From Stratiolaelaps scimitus (taxonomy: Eukaryota > Arthropoda > Arachnida > Mesostigmata > Laelapidae): a DNA stretch of 64,000 nucleotides. The stretch is from assembly GCA_019614645.1 (NCBI GenBank), contig JABWDB010000005.1, positions 1,892,001 to 1,956,000 of the forward strand. Reading direction: 5' to 3'. The notes under the pieces were generated by a model. That model made no database searches. It was given only the letters and a program-made list of their open reading frames with translations, and was not told the DNA's origin. Of the stretch, positions 37,494 to 49,006 are shown one piece after another (the first letter of the stretch is position 1; the number at the start of each line of letters is the position of its first letter). The translations under genes were made by a program, and so were the position numbers.

Positions 37494-40400
37494 CTGAAAT
37501 TGGGAGACGATAAGCGTCCTGCATTTATTCTACAAGGAAATCTCTTCCCTAGACCTTCTTCTCCACCTTGCTAGCACGCGATACGATTGCATCAACGAAA
37601 TGTGATTCTTCGTGGGAGGCCTGAGATTTGTTCGCGAGAGACTTCCTTCAGTCCTATAGGTTGACCGAATAATGCTTAAATAATGTAGACGGGGTCTAAA
37701 TGTACATAGAATTTCATTTACTCACAAATGACTCTGGCAACGTCTGGCATAACATTATCCTTGTAGACAGTATGATGTCGAAATCATTTCGCATTCAGTT
37801 AAAAAGATTTAGTCATTGCAAGCAGATCTCCGTGATTCAGTGGGACTCACTCGCTTTCTGTACGGGGGAATTGTGAAACGGGCAGAGCATCTTTTTTTTG
37901 AGACGTGGAAATTTTTTCAAACGCACGGACACCACTGGCGACATTCTAATTCTGTGAAAGTGGACCGATCCAGTGCAGAGAATCTAATTGGTATATAATG
38001 TACATACAGGCACCTATAAATATCTAAAATAATATATAAACCTAAACAAGTCTCAATGAATTTCGTTGAACACACAAACGCGATTTCAATCTTTGCATAT
38101 GCTCACGTTTACAGGATTCTCATGTAATAGCTGACGACATGGCTAACTTCTTACTAATTCTGCCATGGTTCTGGAAAGATGGCAGACTAAAAGAACGGTT
38201 AAGATCTAAAATCCTTCAGGTATTATATATCATTGTATTCAGGTCCTCCGACTTTCAAGAGGACATTATGCGTATTTCATTCATTCAATTGGATAAGTAA
38301 ACAATTATATTTTTTCGATATTCAAAGAAAAGGTCTATGTTCTATTGCTACAAGGGTTTCTATTCCCATCTGCCCGCGAATCAATTGATTTGGTCAAAAA
38401 CACAGGTTGGCGCTACCTTAAAAACGAAAAACTTGTTAGCATTGGATCCCATGGTAAAATTTCAACCAAACGAAACTTGAAACGTAGAATTCCCGGCTCG
38501 AGCAAAGTAGAAACCATCCGATGAAGGCGAATCCACGTTGTCCCGTCAAACCCTCGAGTGAGATCCTCATTCCCTTAGCTTCATCCCGTTCTGGCGCAAC
38601 GCACATGAAAATACACTGCAGTTATTGAGATGGTTTTTGTATAATACTAGGTCGCTTGCCTGGATAGGGCACATTGATTAAGCCAGCGGGTGGTACTTTG
38701 AGATCTACGGTGATCAGGCGGCGACGTTGTTGCCGGACGATGGGGGCCAACACTGCGTGCTATGTTGTTGGTATGTCCTGTCTCAAGTGGGCGTATCGAA
38801 TAGAACAACCACGAAGGCTAGCTAGCCATCGAGGGCAGGCTCGGTACCTTAGGTACTCACAGAGCACAACGCTGGCTAGTGATGTGCTGGACAGAAGCCG
38901 CACGAATCGCCTGAGGGAAACCGACTCCTAACGAACATATCAGCACCGTTCAATCCCTTCACAATTCCCTTCCGATTTGCTAAGAGGCTCACAAACGAGG
39001 TCGTCATTGAATAGCATACCTATTGCCCGTATCCACAACCTACTCGCACATGGCTTGTGTAAGTATCAGATAGTGCTGGTGAATGGTCGCGAAACTCGAT
39101 CTCAAAACGACCTTCGTGAGACCTTCGCCTCTGTGGTTGAATTTGATTCAATGACCTTGATCACATCGGTGGTCAAAATCGGCGGTGAAATGGTCCTTTG
39201 GGATACAAATGATTGAGATACATTTGGTCAACTGGCGAGCGCCAGCCACCCCGAACCACCACGGAGTAGTGAAACAGCGCTTATCGTTCGTGAGAATGCG
39301 CCCGTGTAGCCTTGGAGCCAAAGCGACCCAAATCATTTAGCATGGGATTCTCTCCTCATTGTTTATCGCGTTTTTCCGCTGCGAGTGGCTTGTGCCCAGT
39401 CGATGAATGTGTGTATCTGGCCGCAGTATGTGCGAACGCGCCCGCCCGTCAGCTGCGACGTGGACAGCAGCAGGCCGCTAGAGGACAGTGTTTTACTAAT
39501 TCGAAATGATTACTGACCACTGTCACTCGCCGTACGCTCGTAATTATGCTTGACGAACATAATTGTGCTGCGGACGGAAGCTGTTCGGTGATCTTCATGA
39601 AATCGCGTGGGTTAAGCAAAAATTTTATAGCTAGGGGACGCTCGAAGGTGGTTCGGTTCTTGAGATATTTTGGTGAAATTCAATCAGTGGCTGGTTACGC
39701 AATGCGAACGAGAATATCTCGTTTGGAATGATGCCCGCACACTAACTGCGCGTACTCGTGGTCTCCCGTTAGATGACGACATTTGCTTGTTTTCTTAAAT
39801 AGGCATTTAAGCAACTTTCACCAACGTTACGGCGTCTACCGTCCCTTTAATTAAACCGAATGGGGTAATTAGACAGGTTTTTTTTTCAGGGAACAAGTGC
39901 ATGACGTTCTAGGTGAATTTCCCTGAACAAAACTCGATTCAGTCGGTGTCGAAAATACCGACTAATTAACGTTATGGCCATAAGCCACAACGGGATTTCA
40001 TCCACAGCCGACGCGGATAGTGGCTGTGGCCATGACAACGCCCTCTTTCACATAGACTTATTTACGATGAGGCAACAGTCCCGTTCGTCTTTACGGAGCT
40101 CGGTCCGTATCCAACCTTACAGAATAACACCGAAAACCCTGACCTAGGACCGCCCCGAATGTCACCATTCGAACGACGTATTGGATCTCAAAACGTATAT
40201 TCAATTCCATTCATCGTTAAGCATTGTCCTATTGTGGGCAGATTCGGTGAATACTGCTCAATTGATATCGCCACTCGATTTGCAGCGTGACTCGGTGGGT
40301 ATGGCACCGGACTCATAACAACGATATCCTGAGCCGAGACTCATTCACTTGGCAAAACACATAGCTCAGTTCTTAATAACAATACCCCCTGCAGATACGT

Positions 40401-40673
40401 TTAAAGCTTTCGAAGCAGAGTGTACCAAATAGATTGCATCCGGAAAAATATCTCCGAGTCTAATCTTGCCCGAAGGGTTCATCAATCGATCAGAACTGGT
40501 GGTGTGCTCAACGACCTAAACAAGAAAAGGTCCATCGAGACAAAATCAACAGTTCATTAGTCAGCGTCTCTTATCAAAGCTATCTGTATAGGGTGTAAGT
40601 AATATGGGCCAACAATGTTGCTCATAACCAATAGATTTTCTGCGCATGGGAAATAACATTCACCACTTACCCC

Positions 40674-40846
40674 GTAAATTCGAAGCAACTTTTTCTCTTT
40701 CTTTTTTTTTAAGAGGTTAAAGGTAAATCCTGCATGGTCACCAGGCCTCACACTGAGCTATTTGCCTGGTAGGGTCAGACTCTTACTGGCCAGAACCGAT
40801 TTTGACTTGGGGCACTGACCGGGACTGTCAGTAAATTGGAACCAAC
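40674..40846 (-). mobile_element. Family B SINE-like copy with target-site duplication
   Basis: The insert 40690-40830 shares TTAAAGGTAAATCCTGCAT, ATTTGCCTGGTAG and GACCGGGACTG with the copy at 24.5 kb. On - it ends in an A-rich tail (the T10 run at about 40692-40711 on +). Flanks are GTAAATTCGAAGCAAC (40674-40689) and GTAAATTGGAACCAAC (40831-40846), 14 of 16 identical. Confidence 0.78.
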
Positions 40847-40993
40847 CCGCGATGTTAAGCTACTTCTGATTGCAAAATTATAAAAACACACGTACGTGTG
40901 CCTTTAAATTGAGAATACTACGTTTACTACGATAAATTATTATAAGTGAATACCACCATCGACAGCAATACACCAAAACGATTGTTGAAACAA

Positions 40994-41014
40994 GCTCTCT
41001 CTCTCTCTCTCTCT
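40994..41014. repeat. (CT)n microsatellite
   Basis: CT dinucleotide run. Comparable runs are at 6703-6722, 21368-21387, 28263-28304 and 35802-35820. Confidence 0.85.
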
Positions 41015-41111
41015 CTTTTTCTCTTTATGTTCTCGAGACTGACACAGCCTTGTAATTGAACAACTCTCAATCAGTTCAATTAGCATTACCAGCCCCGTGG
41101 ATGGCTGCTAA

Positions 41112-41429
41112 TTATTCAGCGTCTATTATTCCAATCGAAACGAAGACAGGCTGCGTTCTGTTACGAGACGAGCTTCCATCAGTTCCATTCGATTCAGTGG
41201 GTTCGTCCTTGGGCCGTGTCGTCTGATCTTGATTCGCATGATCGCTGAAGTCCGCCTGCTCAGCCTTGACAGAGGCGTGGAGCTGGCAGGTGGCCTCGAA
41301 GGAATTTCTCCCATTGCTTCTTTGTTCTGGCCATCGTCGTGTTCGTACGAGCTGCCCCGAGGCCAATGGGGCCATATTCTCAGCCGAAAACGTCCCATCC
41401 CCAATGATTCGCGGCGTCGCAAAAGCATT
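41112..41429 (-). CDS. Unassigned exon-like open frame, possible terminal exon
   Basis: On -, an acceptor-like CTATGCAG is followed by about 105 open codons starting NAFATPRIIGDGTFSAENMA and ending SIGIIDAE before TAA. The middle is hydrophilic (Gln, Asp, Thr and Ser-rich). Local GC is higher than in the flanks. No family is recognised and a + frame is also partly open, so this is tentative. It could instead be an upstream leader exon of the BTB-BACK-PHR gene. Confidence 0.2.
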   Translation of the reverse strand, partial: NAFATPRIIGDGTFSAENMAPLASGQLVRTRRWPEQRSNGRNSFEATCQLHASVKAEQADFSDHANQDQTTRPKDEPTESNGTDGSSSRNRTQPVFVSIGIIDAE

Positions 41430-41435
41430 CTGCAT

Positions 41436-43330
41436 AGGATATCATGCATAAAATGATTAGACAAGTGGCGTTTATCTGTGTTGCATTGTTGAATAATGTG
41501 CCCACAATACCGTCCTTGCGTGTGGGCCTGGCTCATCGTTTAATGCAAACGCACGCAGGCCATAGCTATCCCCCCCGGGGGGTCGATGAGGGACATCTGT
41601 GAAGCCTGTGAAGCACATGTATTGGGTAGGCTGTATTGTCTGTTGAACAAGCTCGTGCAGCACCGTTCACGTTCCTGGCCTTCGCGCAGTTTGACATAAT
41701 TATTGCCGGGCGTATATTTTGGATGAGGTGGTACTGTGTTCGGGCGGTGACGTTACGTTTGTGCACGGAAATAGCGTATAATGTATATATATATATATAT
41801 ATTGTTATACATGGAGAAGCCGTTGGGGTTATCCACCGTTGTAGTCGTGATATGGCCCCAGTAAAGGGGTAAATAGACAATCGAAGATTATTTAATTACA
41901 CAACTGAGTTAGTCCGTGCGGGTGTTCAGCGGGCTATTTTCTGCAACGGATCTCTCTGATTCAAAACTTCGGTGCGTGGGTCCTCCATAAAATGCGGGTG
42001 ATTCGCATACTTCGGCGGAGTAGTACATGTTCCATAGATGTAAGTTTGGCGTTTTCCCAAGATATCCGTCGAGGAACTCTAGCTTGGGATGTCCACGAAT
42101 TTCATTTAAACGTTAATGACAATTTAATATAATAAACTTTACCTGCTTTCACCTGAATCCAATTGTTTGAATGATAATACAGAGCCGCGAGCTCTCAAAC
42201 ATAGAACCCTTTCATGAAATGCATTTTGGCCGTTTCAGGGCTCGCCACGATATCAATCGAACGGTTTCAAACATGTGTGTCGCACCCTTTATTCTCCAAA
42301 TTAAAAATCTTTTGTTAGCAGCGAGAAACACGATTCACTCGCTCCTCCGCAAATGCATGCAGCAAATGCTACCAGTGAATACGGTTGTTTCGACGCTGCC
42401 AGACAGAGAGCGAGAGATCACAGCAGAGCTACATAACTGTGTAAGAATCGTACAATGCACGGATACAATGCCATGAAGCGTCGAAATATATATATATATA
42501 TATATATATATACACCACGTATCTAAACGGCAATTAACGAGAGCTAGGGCCAATGTCAGGAGCCAGAGCGAACAGGCGGTACCCCCAGTGAGCAGGTGGC
42601 CGGGCCCGCTCTGGTTATCTCGCATTGACGAATGCGCAGCGTCGGACGGCGGTGCTGAGCGACGCGGCGGGCTCACAACTGACGTGATGCACGTTCCGCT
42701 GTGCCGAGAACGTGCGTTCACGTCCAGAGGCTCACCCGGCTCGCACGCACAGATGCGTGCGTACATTAGCGGCCGACAACTTCCGACTTATATCGGACCC
42801 TGCCGGTGTGGTTTGCCGTAATCAGGGATATATTCTATTTTTATTGTCTATAGGGATATATTCTATAGACAGTAAAAATTCGTTTATATATATTGAGATC
42901 GAGACTGGGAGGCATTAGGAGACAGAGAGACATAGGTGGAGGCCAAGAGAGGGAGCTTGGAAGAAATTGAGAGAGAGAGACGGAGAGAGACTGGTTAAAA
43001 GATGTATTTTTAGGCGAAGCAAGCAAACGTTCGGGAGATAACCAACCCGATCGGTTCGAGCTGTCGTAAATGAGTTTGATTGGTAGACAAACGATGATGT
43101 ATAAAGATTACGCAGGTCGCCTAAAAACGCATCCCAGCTACGGCTTTAGTTGAATGGATACGTGGTGAGCCCAGAGATTGCCGAAGACGATAGCTGTGCA
43201 CCTATATGAACATCGTATGATCATCACGGCATTTAGGTAAGCGACGAGTGACCGTTCTGTTGCGTGGTCATGTTGCCGAATGTCTAGCTGTCACAATGAG
43301 CTTCACAACAAGATATACTATATGAATAAA
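41436..43330. other. Gene-poor stretch with a GC-rich patch
   Basis: (AT)n arrays at 41783-41801 and 42486-42513 flank AT-rich sequence. A GC-rich patch at about 42540-42800 has open frames on both strands and no recognised protein. A CT/GA-rich run lies at 42920-42990. Confidence 0.4.
42837..42879. repeat. Short hairpin with 17-bp arms
   Basis: ATTTTTATTGTCTATAG (42837-42853) and CTATAGACAGTAAAAAT (42863-42879) pair at 16 of 17 positions around the 9-nt loop GGATATATT. The motif GGGATATATTCTAT also occurs as a direct repeat here (42826 and 42854). Confidence 0.6.
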
Positions 43331-43364
43331 GTTCATTAATAATATATATATATATATATATAAT

Positions 43365-43495
43365 GGCTGTGAGTCAGCCTGGAGAATTTAGTTAGTGGTC
43401 TGTATTGGGTTTATCACTGATGATGTCCGTGATATATCCAATACAGTGTATCTTACAGACGGCTAACTAAACTTTCCAGGCTGACTCTCTCAGCC
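43365..43495. repeat. 131-bp imperfect inverted repeat with SINE-like ends
   Basis: The left arm GGCTGTGAGTCAGCCTGG (from 43365) pairs with the inverted right arm GGCTGAGAGAGTCAGCCTGG (read on - from about 43494), and pairing resumes at GTTAG, GTCTGTA and TGTATTGG. The centre is TATCAC...GTGATA. It can be two tail-to-tail retroposon 3' ends or a small inverted-repeat transposon. An (AT)n array abuts the left end. Confidence 0.6.
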
Positions 43496-43650
43496 CACAT
43501 TTAATCTCCACGATACCGCTTTCGGCATTGCATCGTACGAAGAACTCCTAAAATGCAAATGTGCATCGGTGGGGATCGAACACCGATGTACGCCTACGTG
43601 TCTCCTCCGGTTACAAGGCAAGCGCACACGAATGCACCACCAGGCCACAG
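43496..43650 (-). mobile_element. tRNA-derived SINE-like sequence (family C), threonine tRNA-like head
   Basis: Read on -, TGGCCTGGTGG (43637-43647) resembles an A-box. It is followed by CTTGCCTTGTAACCGG, like a Thr(TGT) anticodon arm, and then TGTTCGATCCCC (about 43572-43583), like a B-box. The acceptor stem does not pair, so it is not a functional tRNA. The downstream body (GCCGAAAGCGGTATCGTGGA) recurs at about 47968-48026. Confidence 0.5.
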
Positions 43651-45176
43651 GGATCCGACAGACCAGCACCATTATTTAATTACCATCATAGTAAGCTTGG
43701 TCCCGTTGCTTGTCATGCGTCCACATATTGTGTGTTCGTGGCAGTGCCTTTCACCGAGTTGGCCAGAATTGCTAGCCTTCCTCGGGAGTGAACGCCCATC
43801 CGGGGGGGCGAGGGTTCAAACAAGCATCGTTCCGAATACGACCGCGACCATTCACCACCGGACTAAAGCGCTCGTTTCTTTGACTTTAATAGTTACAGCA
43901 CCAGCTTGCGGCCAGGGAGCGGTTCCTATGAACGAACTCCCTGATCCAAGGGAGTGGCAGTAGCAGAACAATGCAGAAATCGTTTGTGGCTACAAATTCG
44001 TCTCAGGCTCCACCACTGAATCTCATCTGGCGGTTACATGCGACTACATGCGCCAATTTCATCGGAAGCGTTGACTCATTCATTCTGATTGCGGTTCTCG
44101 CAAACGAAGTCACCGCATTTGCCGTATTCGCGCTCTACCATACACCAGAGTTCCCGACGTTCGGAATGAACACACCATATGCCGGTTAGCGGAAACCATG
44201 TCAAGGCCCAACCGCCTCCCTTGCCACAGGCAGGCTATGGACGAAAACGATTACATCGGACACTTGTAGGCATTCGTCCGCGGGGGCATACGACACCGTT
44301 AAGCGCGGATGCGACTCGGTGGCCAGACGGTGGAATGGGTTTGTCCAGCGGTCACAGCGAAGCCCATGGTCAGTAACGCTCTACTTGCTTAAAGAGGGTA
44401 GGGGCCGTAGGGTGGATGTCCTTGTTTACATCAATACCCACGCTCTGCTCACGTCAGTCCTTCGGCGAGTCACAAACATTTATTGACTTTTCATCAGTGT
44501 GAGTGGACATCTTCGATGTGCGATAGGTATGTCCCACTTCGTTTAATGCATTATTAATATTTTTGATAAGAAAATGTTTAAAAAACATGAAGGTGGCTGT
44601 GTATGAGTCTTGCCCTGCAGTTCACAGTCGTAAGAGCTCGTTTACCTTATATATATATATATATATATACATACATATGACAACAGGCGACATCGCCCAT
44701 TCCGAACATGATAGGAGTTTTTGACCATTATAAACACGTTACAAATAAGATCACTGAGAATGAAAATATTCACAAACTAAAACACTCAACTGAGCTTCTC
44801 CTGTGTTATGAGTCATTTTGCAATAGGCAGCAATGTTACTTTTCTTCATGCACTTTTCAGGCGTACAATTAGCCGAAATATCACTGACACCTCGTAAGGC
44901 ATTAAGGTTATTTTAGACGGATCAGCTAGTCCTTCAAAAAATGCATCGAACGGTGAATCGAACATAAGAGTACTCCCAAGCGGTGAAGTCGTCTCCATTA
45001 CTATCTAAATCGTATCTCTATCTAAATCGTACTCAGTAACAATAACACGGGTTAATCCTAGACTAGCGGCTTGTTCGATTGGCATCGCTTGAATCGTGTC
45101 AACATGTTACTTGTGCAACCGCAATAGCAAAAATATAGAGAAGATATCTCTACGGTGAAACTATCCCTTTGCTCCT

Positions 45177-45247
45177 CTTCGAGCTGACTCTAAGCAGTTA
45201 CCCTATGTGACAGACCTTAGTACCTAACCCCGACGCATTACTATTAA
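45177..45247 (-). mobile_element. Diverged family A fragment
   Basis: TTCGAGCTGACTCTAAGCAG followed by a diverged copy of the family A body (ACCCTATGTGACAGACCTTAG and the CATTACTATTAAG end). No clear target-site duplication was found. It is older or more damaged than the copies at 18.46 and 53.75 kb. Confidence 0.5.
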
Positions 45248-46018
45248 GTATCGCATGTCAACTATCTACACGCTGATTAAGACCTGTTGGATACTGAACG
45301 GTGTCGCTGCATACGTGGGAAATTCGACATTATCTTAGTATATCGCCCCTCTTCACGCGCATATGAGACATCAGACACAAAGGCAACATCTATCTATTGA
45401 TCATTGAAAATAAATAGACTAAACTTATTCACTTTATCTACATTTCGAATTTTAGCTGAAATTAATACAATACCCAACAACTTATAGAATTAGGTAATGG
45501 TGATCCACTAGAGGTACGTGGCAATTCATCATTCAAGGACGAAGTTTGGTGGCCCAAATTTATTTGTCAACTAACCTTCCCTTGAATCACTTTCACCTAA
45601 CCATCACAAACGTAATGTGCTGACTTTGGCCACATGTAATACAAGACACCTCGACGACAGCATGTCGATCAAAGGCAGGAAAATGAGAATAATACATGCA
45701 TATTATTAATTTACACCTGTTTTTGGGGCACTCTGTACATGATGAAATACATTTAGCATAATAAACTCGTGAATTCGTGAATAAAACGCCAGTATGCCTC
45801 TGTTTCTATAAGCTCGAATGCAGGATAGTGTGCACTCATGCAGAGCTGTTCGCATCAGATCATATCGTATTTATTGAGCCGCTATGGAATCCGACTATGA
45901 GGCGTCCTTGATAGTGAAATGGAGCTTCACCCAAGAATCACCGAAGTCCTTCGCCTGCCAGACTCCTCTCAGCACATATCCCTATGGCATTTCCACGAGA
46001 AGTATCGAGAGGAGACTC

Positions 46019-46112
46019 CACACCTACTACCGGCCACGGGCAGGATTCGAACCTGCGAGCAGGGGGACATATCCCACGATTTGTCCATCCAGAAAGCGAA
46101 CCCCGACAGTAA
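46019..46112 (-). mobile_element. tRNA-related SINE head or tRNA pseudogene
   Basis: On - the perfect T-arm GCAGG TTCGAAT CCTGC (46040-46056) contains the B-box GGTTCGAATCC. The sequence after it (CCGTGGCC) has no pairing acceptor strand upstream, and there is no clean anticodon arm. A decayed tRNA or SINE head is the best reading. Confidence 0.45.
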
Positions 46113-47954
46113 ATTGTGTCGACTTTACGCTTCATACGAGCTGCATATCTAAGCGCCTAAGATAACGACGACCTGGCTATCACCGACAAAGTGGTATCAA
46201 AAATTGTCACTGAGTGCAAACAACTCGAGAGGAAGTACCCGTCCTGTCCTCAGGGCCGAGGGAATCTACAGTATCTTCGAAGGAACAATTGCCGTTGAAT
46301 GCTATCAGCGAGATAGCATACTTGGCTAAGGAGCGCGATGTATCCTGAGGCTGGCGGTGAGCATCGTGCTGTCTGCATGGCTCATGTTCCGCCTCCGTCG
46401 TGCTGTTCAACCCCGTATCCGGGTCAGTATCAACAGCCGTACTCCGCACCGTACGATAATAGCCACCGCATCAGCGCAGCGCTCGTTGCCGTCGCTCGCC
46501 CCTCGGATCAGCTGCGTGGTGGACTCAGCTTCCCATTTAATAAGTGGTCGGTTGGAGTCATCATTTCAATACCTTTAGCTTTGGTTAGGGCTGTTGCATT
46601 GCGGGACCGTCTTCCAATCGTTCAAAAGGCTATGCATTGAGAGAATACCTCGCAACGACTCCACCCAGCAATGACAACAACAGCGGCATCCAATCCAAGC
46701 TCTAACGATGCCATGGGCTAAGATGGCTTACGACGAAGCAGTCTAAGTCGGCGGATCTTGCAAAATATCGACAACATTCTAAAATAGTTGTTATTAATTA
46801 CAAACATTCATACCAGCTCAATAAATTGTGACGGAATTTTCGCAAAATCGAACAACAACAACAAAACTCCCCGAGTTTCCAAAGTAAGTAGTCACTAATT
46901 GTATGAGGTCTGGTGAGCAGATACTCTCTTTATCCTTAAAATGGAAGTGGTTGGTTCACACTGAGGGCCAATCGTTGGTGGTGACTTCGTGTTACATGGC
47001 AAGCTGAGCAAATGCTCACGCCAAGTCGTTTATCTTATAAATCATTAACTGATGTTACATATTCAAATTGGATACGGATCCTTGGCAGTAATTATCTAGA
47101 CGCGCAGGGCGTCCCTGTAAGACTTCCCGTACATCGAGTACTTGGCTGAACCCGCAAGCGTGCTTTAGTAAATTGGTGATATTTTCGACGAACTTTTAAG
47201 GGCAGCGTTCTCATTTGAAAGATCGTTTCGATCCAGATGAGCGGTTCCGCCGAAAACTCTGATGCTAACTGAACCGATCAGATACTATCGAAACAATGCA
47301 ATTCGAGGATTACACCAAGGCTTACACCGATCGGATAGGACTACTTGCTCGAAATAGTAATCTGGGCTATCACTCCGTTATTTCATGTATGCTCAGTTGA
47401 TATTAACGCAGTGTGAAACTCTAGTTCGTAACGCATAGATTCATATCTAAGAGAATATGATTGACGACTGTGTATGCTATCAGCGGTCTTGCAAATCATC
47501 CATCATTGGCTTCTGCCAAAACAAACATCGGTTATAATGATCGCAGCGAACCCATTAGCCCTTGAATGTCGGATCGAAAAATGCCGTCGGTACTCAGCAT
47601 TCGTGCTAATAAATTGAATCAAATTTGTTCTTTTTCTTCGATACGCTATAATTTTGTTCGCTGTTCACGAAACACTAGCATAACAAGTTGCAAAAAGTGT
47701 TAACAAGCTTCAAAAATCAGTCGTAGTCTTCATGCTGGCAAGAGAACAACATCATATTAGGGCATAAAGGATAATGATCATCAAGGAAATTTGTGATCGA
47801 AACTATCGAAAGTCTTCCATATCGACGTGCGTAGCTTGCATTTTATGTTTGTCTTCATCATGTCGTCGTCATGTTCGAGCATCAACGTGCCAGTCGATAA
47901 ATAAACCCCAAGAGGCATATTTACATAGACTACGCAGTACATACATTAAAGGGT

Positions 47955-48026
47955 CTTATAGAGCAATGCTGAAAGCAGTTGTACCGTGGACGCTAAATGC
48001 TGAAGGCTGTGAGTCGGCTTGGAAAA
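47955..48026 (+). mobile_element. Family C 3' fragment
   Basis: GAGCAATGCTGAAAGCAGTT, then ACCGTGGACGCTAAATGCTG and GGCTGTGAGTCGGCTTGGAA follow the same order as the body and end of the family C copy near 43.5 kb on the other strand. It lacks the tRNA-like head, as expected of 5' truncation. Confidence 0.5.
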
Positions 48027-48567
48027 TCGAAGTACATACATAAGCTTGAGGAATAATATGTTAGACCGTCCGCCTCCTTTTGTTCTTCATGTCAGCATAG
48101 CATAGGGACACCAGTTGTCCGTCTCTCGTGACGATTTTGTGGGGGGAATCAGTAATTGTGTAGTACGAGCGTATTGGGGTTGTCGTGTCGGCCGTCCCAA
48201 CACGCTCCTACTACACACAGCCGTGTCGAGCGACCGATTTATGCTGGTCGTTTCGGTCAGAACGTGAGGAACCCAAGCGCGAACTCTTCGAGTGGACCCC
48301 CGTGGAGCAAAGACGATCTCCATCTTCGGCCAATTCTCTGCTTGATTGGCGGCTTATCCTCTTTGAAAGGTGGCTGTCGAAAGTTTGCTTTTTGCTCGCC
48401 AGAAACATCCACCCTCCAAAGGCTATCGTTCACTACACGCTAAACTCTCAAACATCAAAGACGGCAACGATTCTTCTTGTTTAAGTATAGCACATTCGAA
48501 CGGTAGCTCACCGTAGCCGCGCAGTGGAAAGAGGAGGGGAAGGACAAAGCATTAAGAAACCTTGAAC

Positions 48568-49006
48568 TTATCCTCCAACCTAATGTATATATATTTTATT
48601 TTAAATTAAAAAAAGAAATTTTATATATATATATATATATATATATGTTGGGTTCAAATCCTGTCAGACGCGGACAATCTTTGGAGTTCTTTATCTGAGG
48701 ATTCTTGTCAGGTACGAGTGAGGCAGAGAATAACTTATCCTTCAACCTAATATATGTATATATATTTTTTAATTAAAAAAAAAGAAATTTTATATATATA
48801 TATATATGTTGGGTTCAAATCCTGTCAGACGCGGAGAATCTTTCGAGTTCTTTATCATCTTTCTTTATCTGAGGATTCTTGTCAGGTACGAGTGAGGCAG
48901 AGAATAAGCAAAGATGGCCCCGACAGGTCCTCATAGTAATACCTAAAGGCTAAGAGCTGAGGCCTGTCAGATAGGGGAACAGCTGAGGGTCAGCTCGAAA
49001 AAAAAC
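48568..49006 (+). mobile_element. Longest family A copy, with a tandemly duplicated 5' part
   Basis: A unit of about 167 bp starting TTATCCTCCAACC (48568-48734) is repeated with small differences from 48735 to about 48906. Each unit holds an (AT)n tract and then GGTTCAAATCC (48651-48661 and 48812-48822), which matches the pol III B-box. The second unit runs on into the family A body and an A-rich end (about 48905-49006). This suggests a tRNA-related head, but no A-box is visible because the expected place is occupied by the AT repeat. Confidence 0.65.

Larger units (their letters stand above)
37494..41111. other. Upstream flank of the BTB-BACK-PHR gene; no gene recognised except repeats
   Basis: Contains the family B SINE-like copy (40674-40846) and a (CT)n run. 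Small open frames are scattered and unsupported. Leader exons or the promoter of the minus-strand gene may lie here or further right. Confidence 0.5.
43651..48567. other. Gene-poor stretch with scattered retroposon fragments
   Basis: Holds a family A fragment, a tRNA-like head and a family C fragment (listed separately). A + open frame at 46338-46640 begins MYPEAGGEHRAVCMAHVPPP and is rich in Pro, Gln and Tyr (YPGQYQQPYSAPYDN). It has no recognised family and no confirmed splice partners. Confidence 0.35.

Noticed and set aside
46019..46112. Functional tRNA gene
   Set aside because: Only the T-arm is intact; acceptor and anticodon stems cannot be formed.
48651..48822. CRISPR-like or other spaced direct repeats
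   Set aside because: Only two units about 161-167 bp apart, explained by a tandem duplication inside a SINE-like element.
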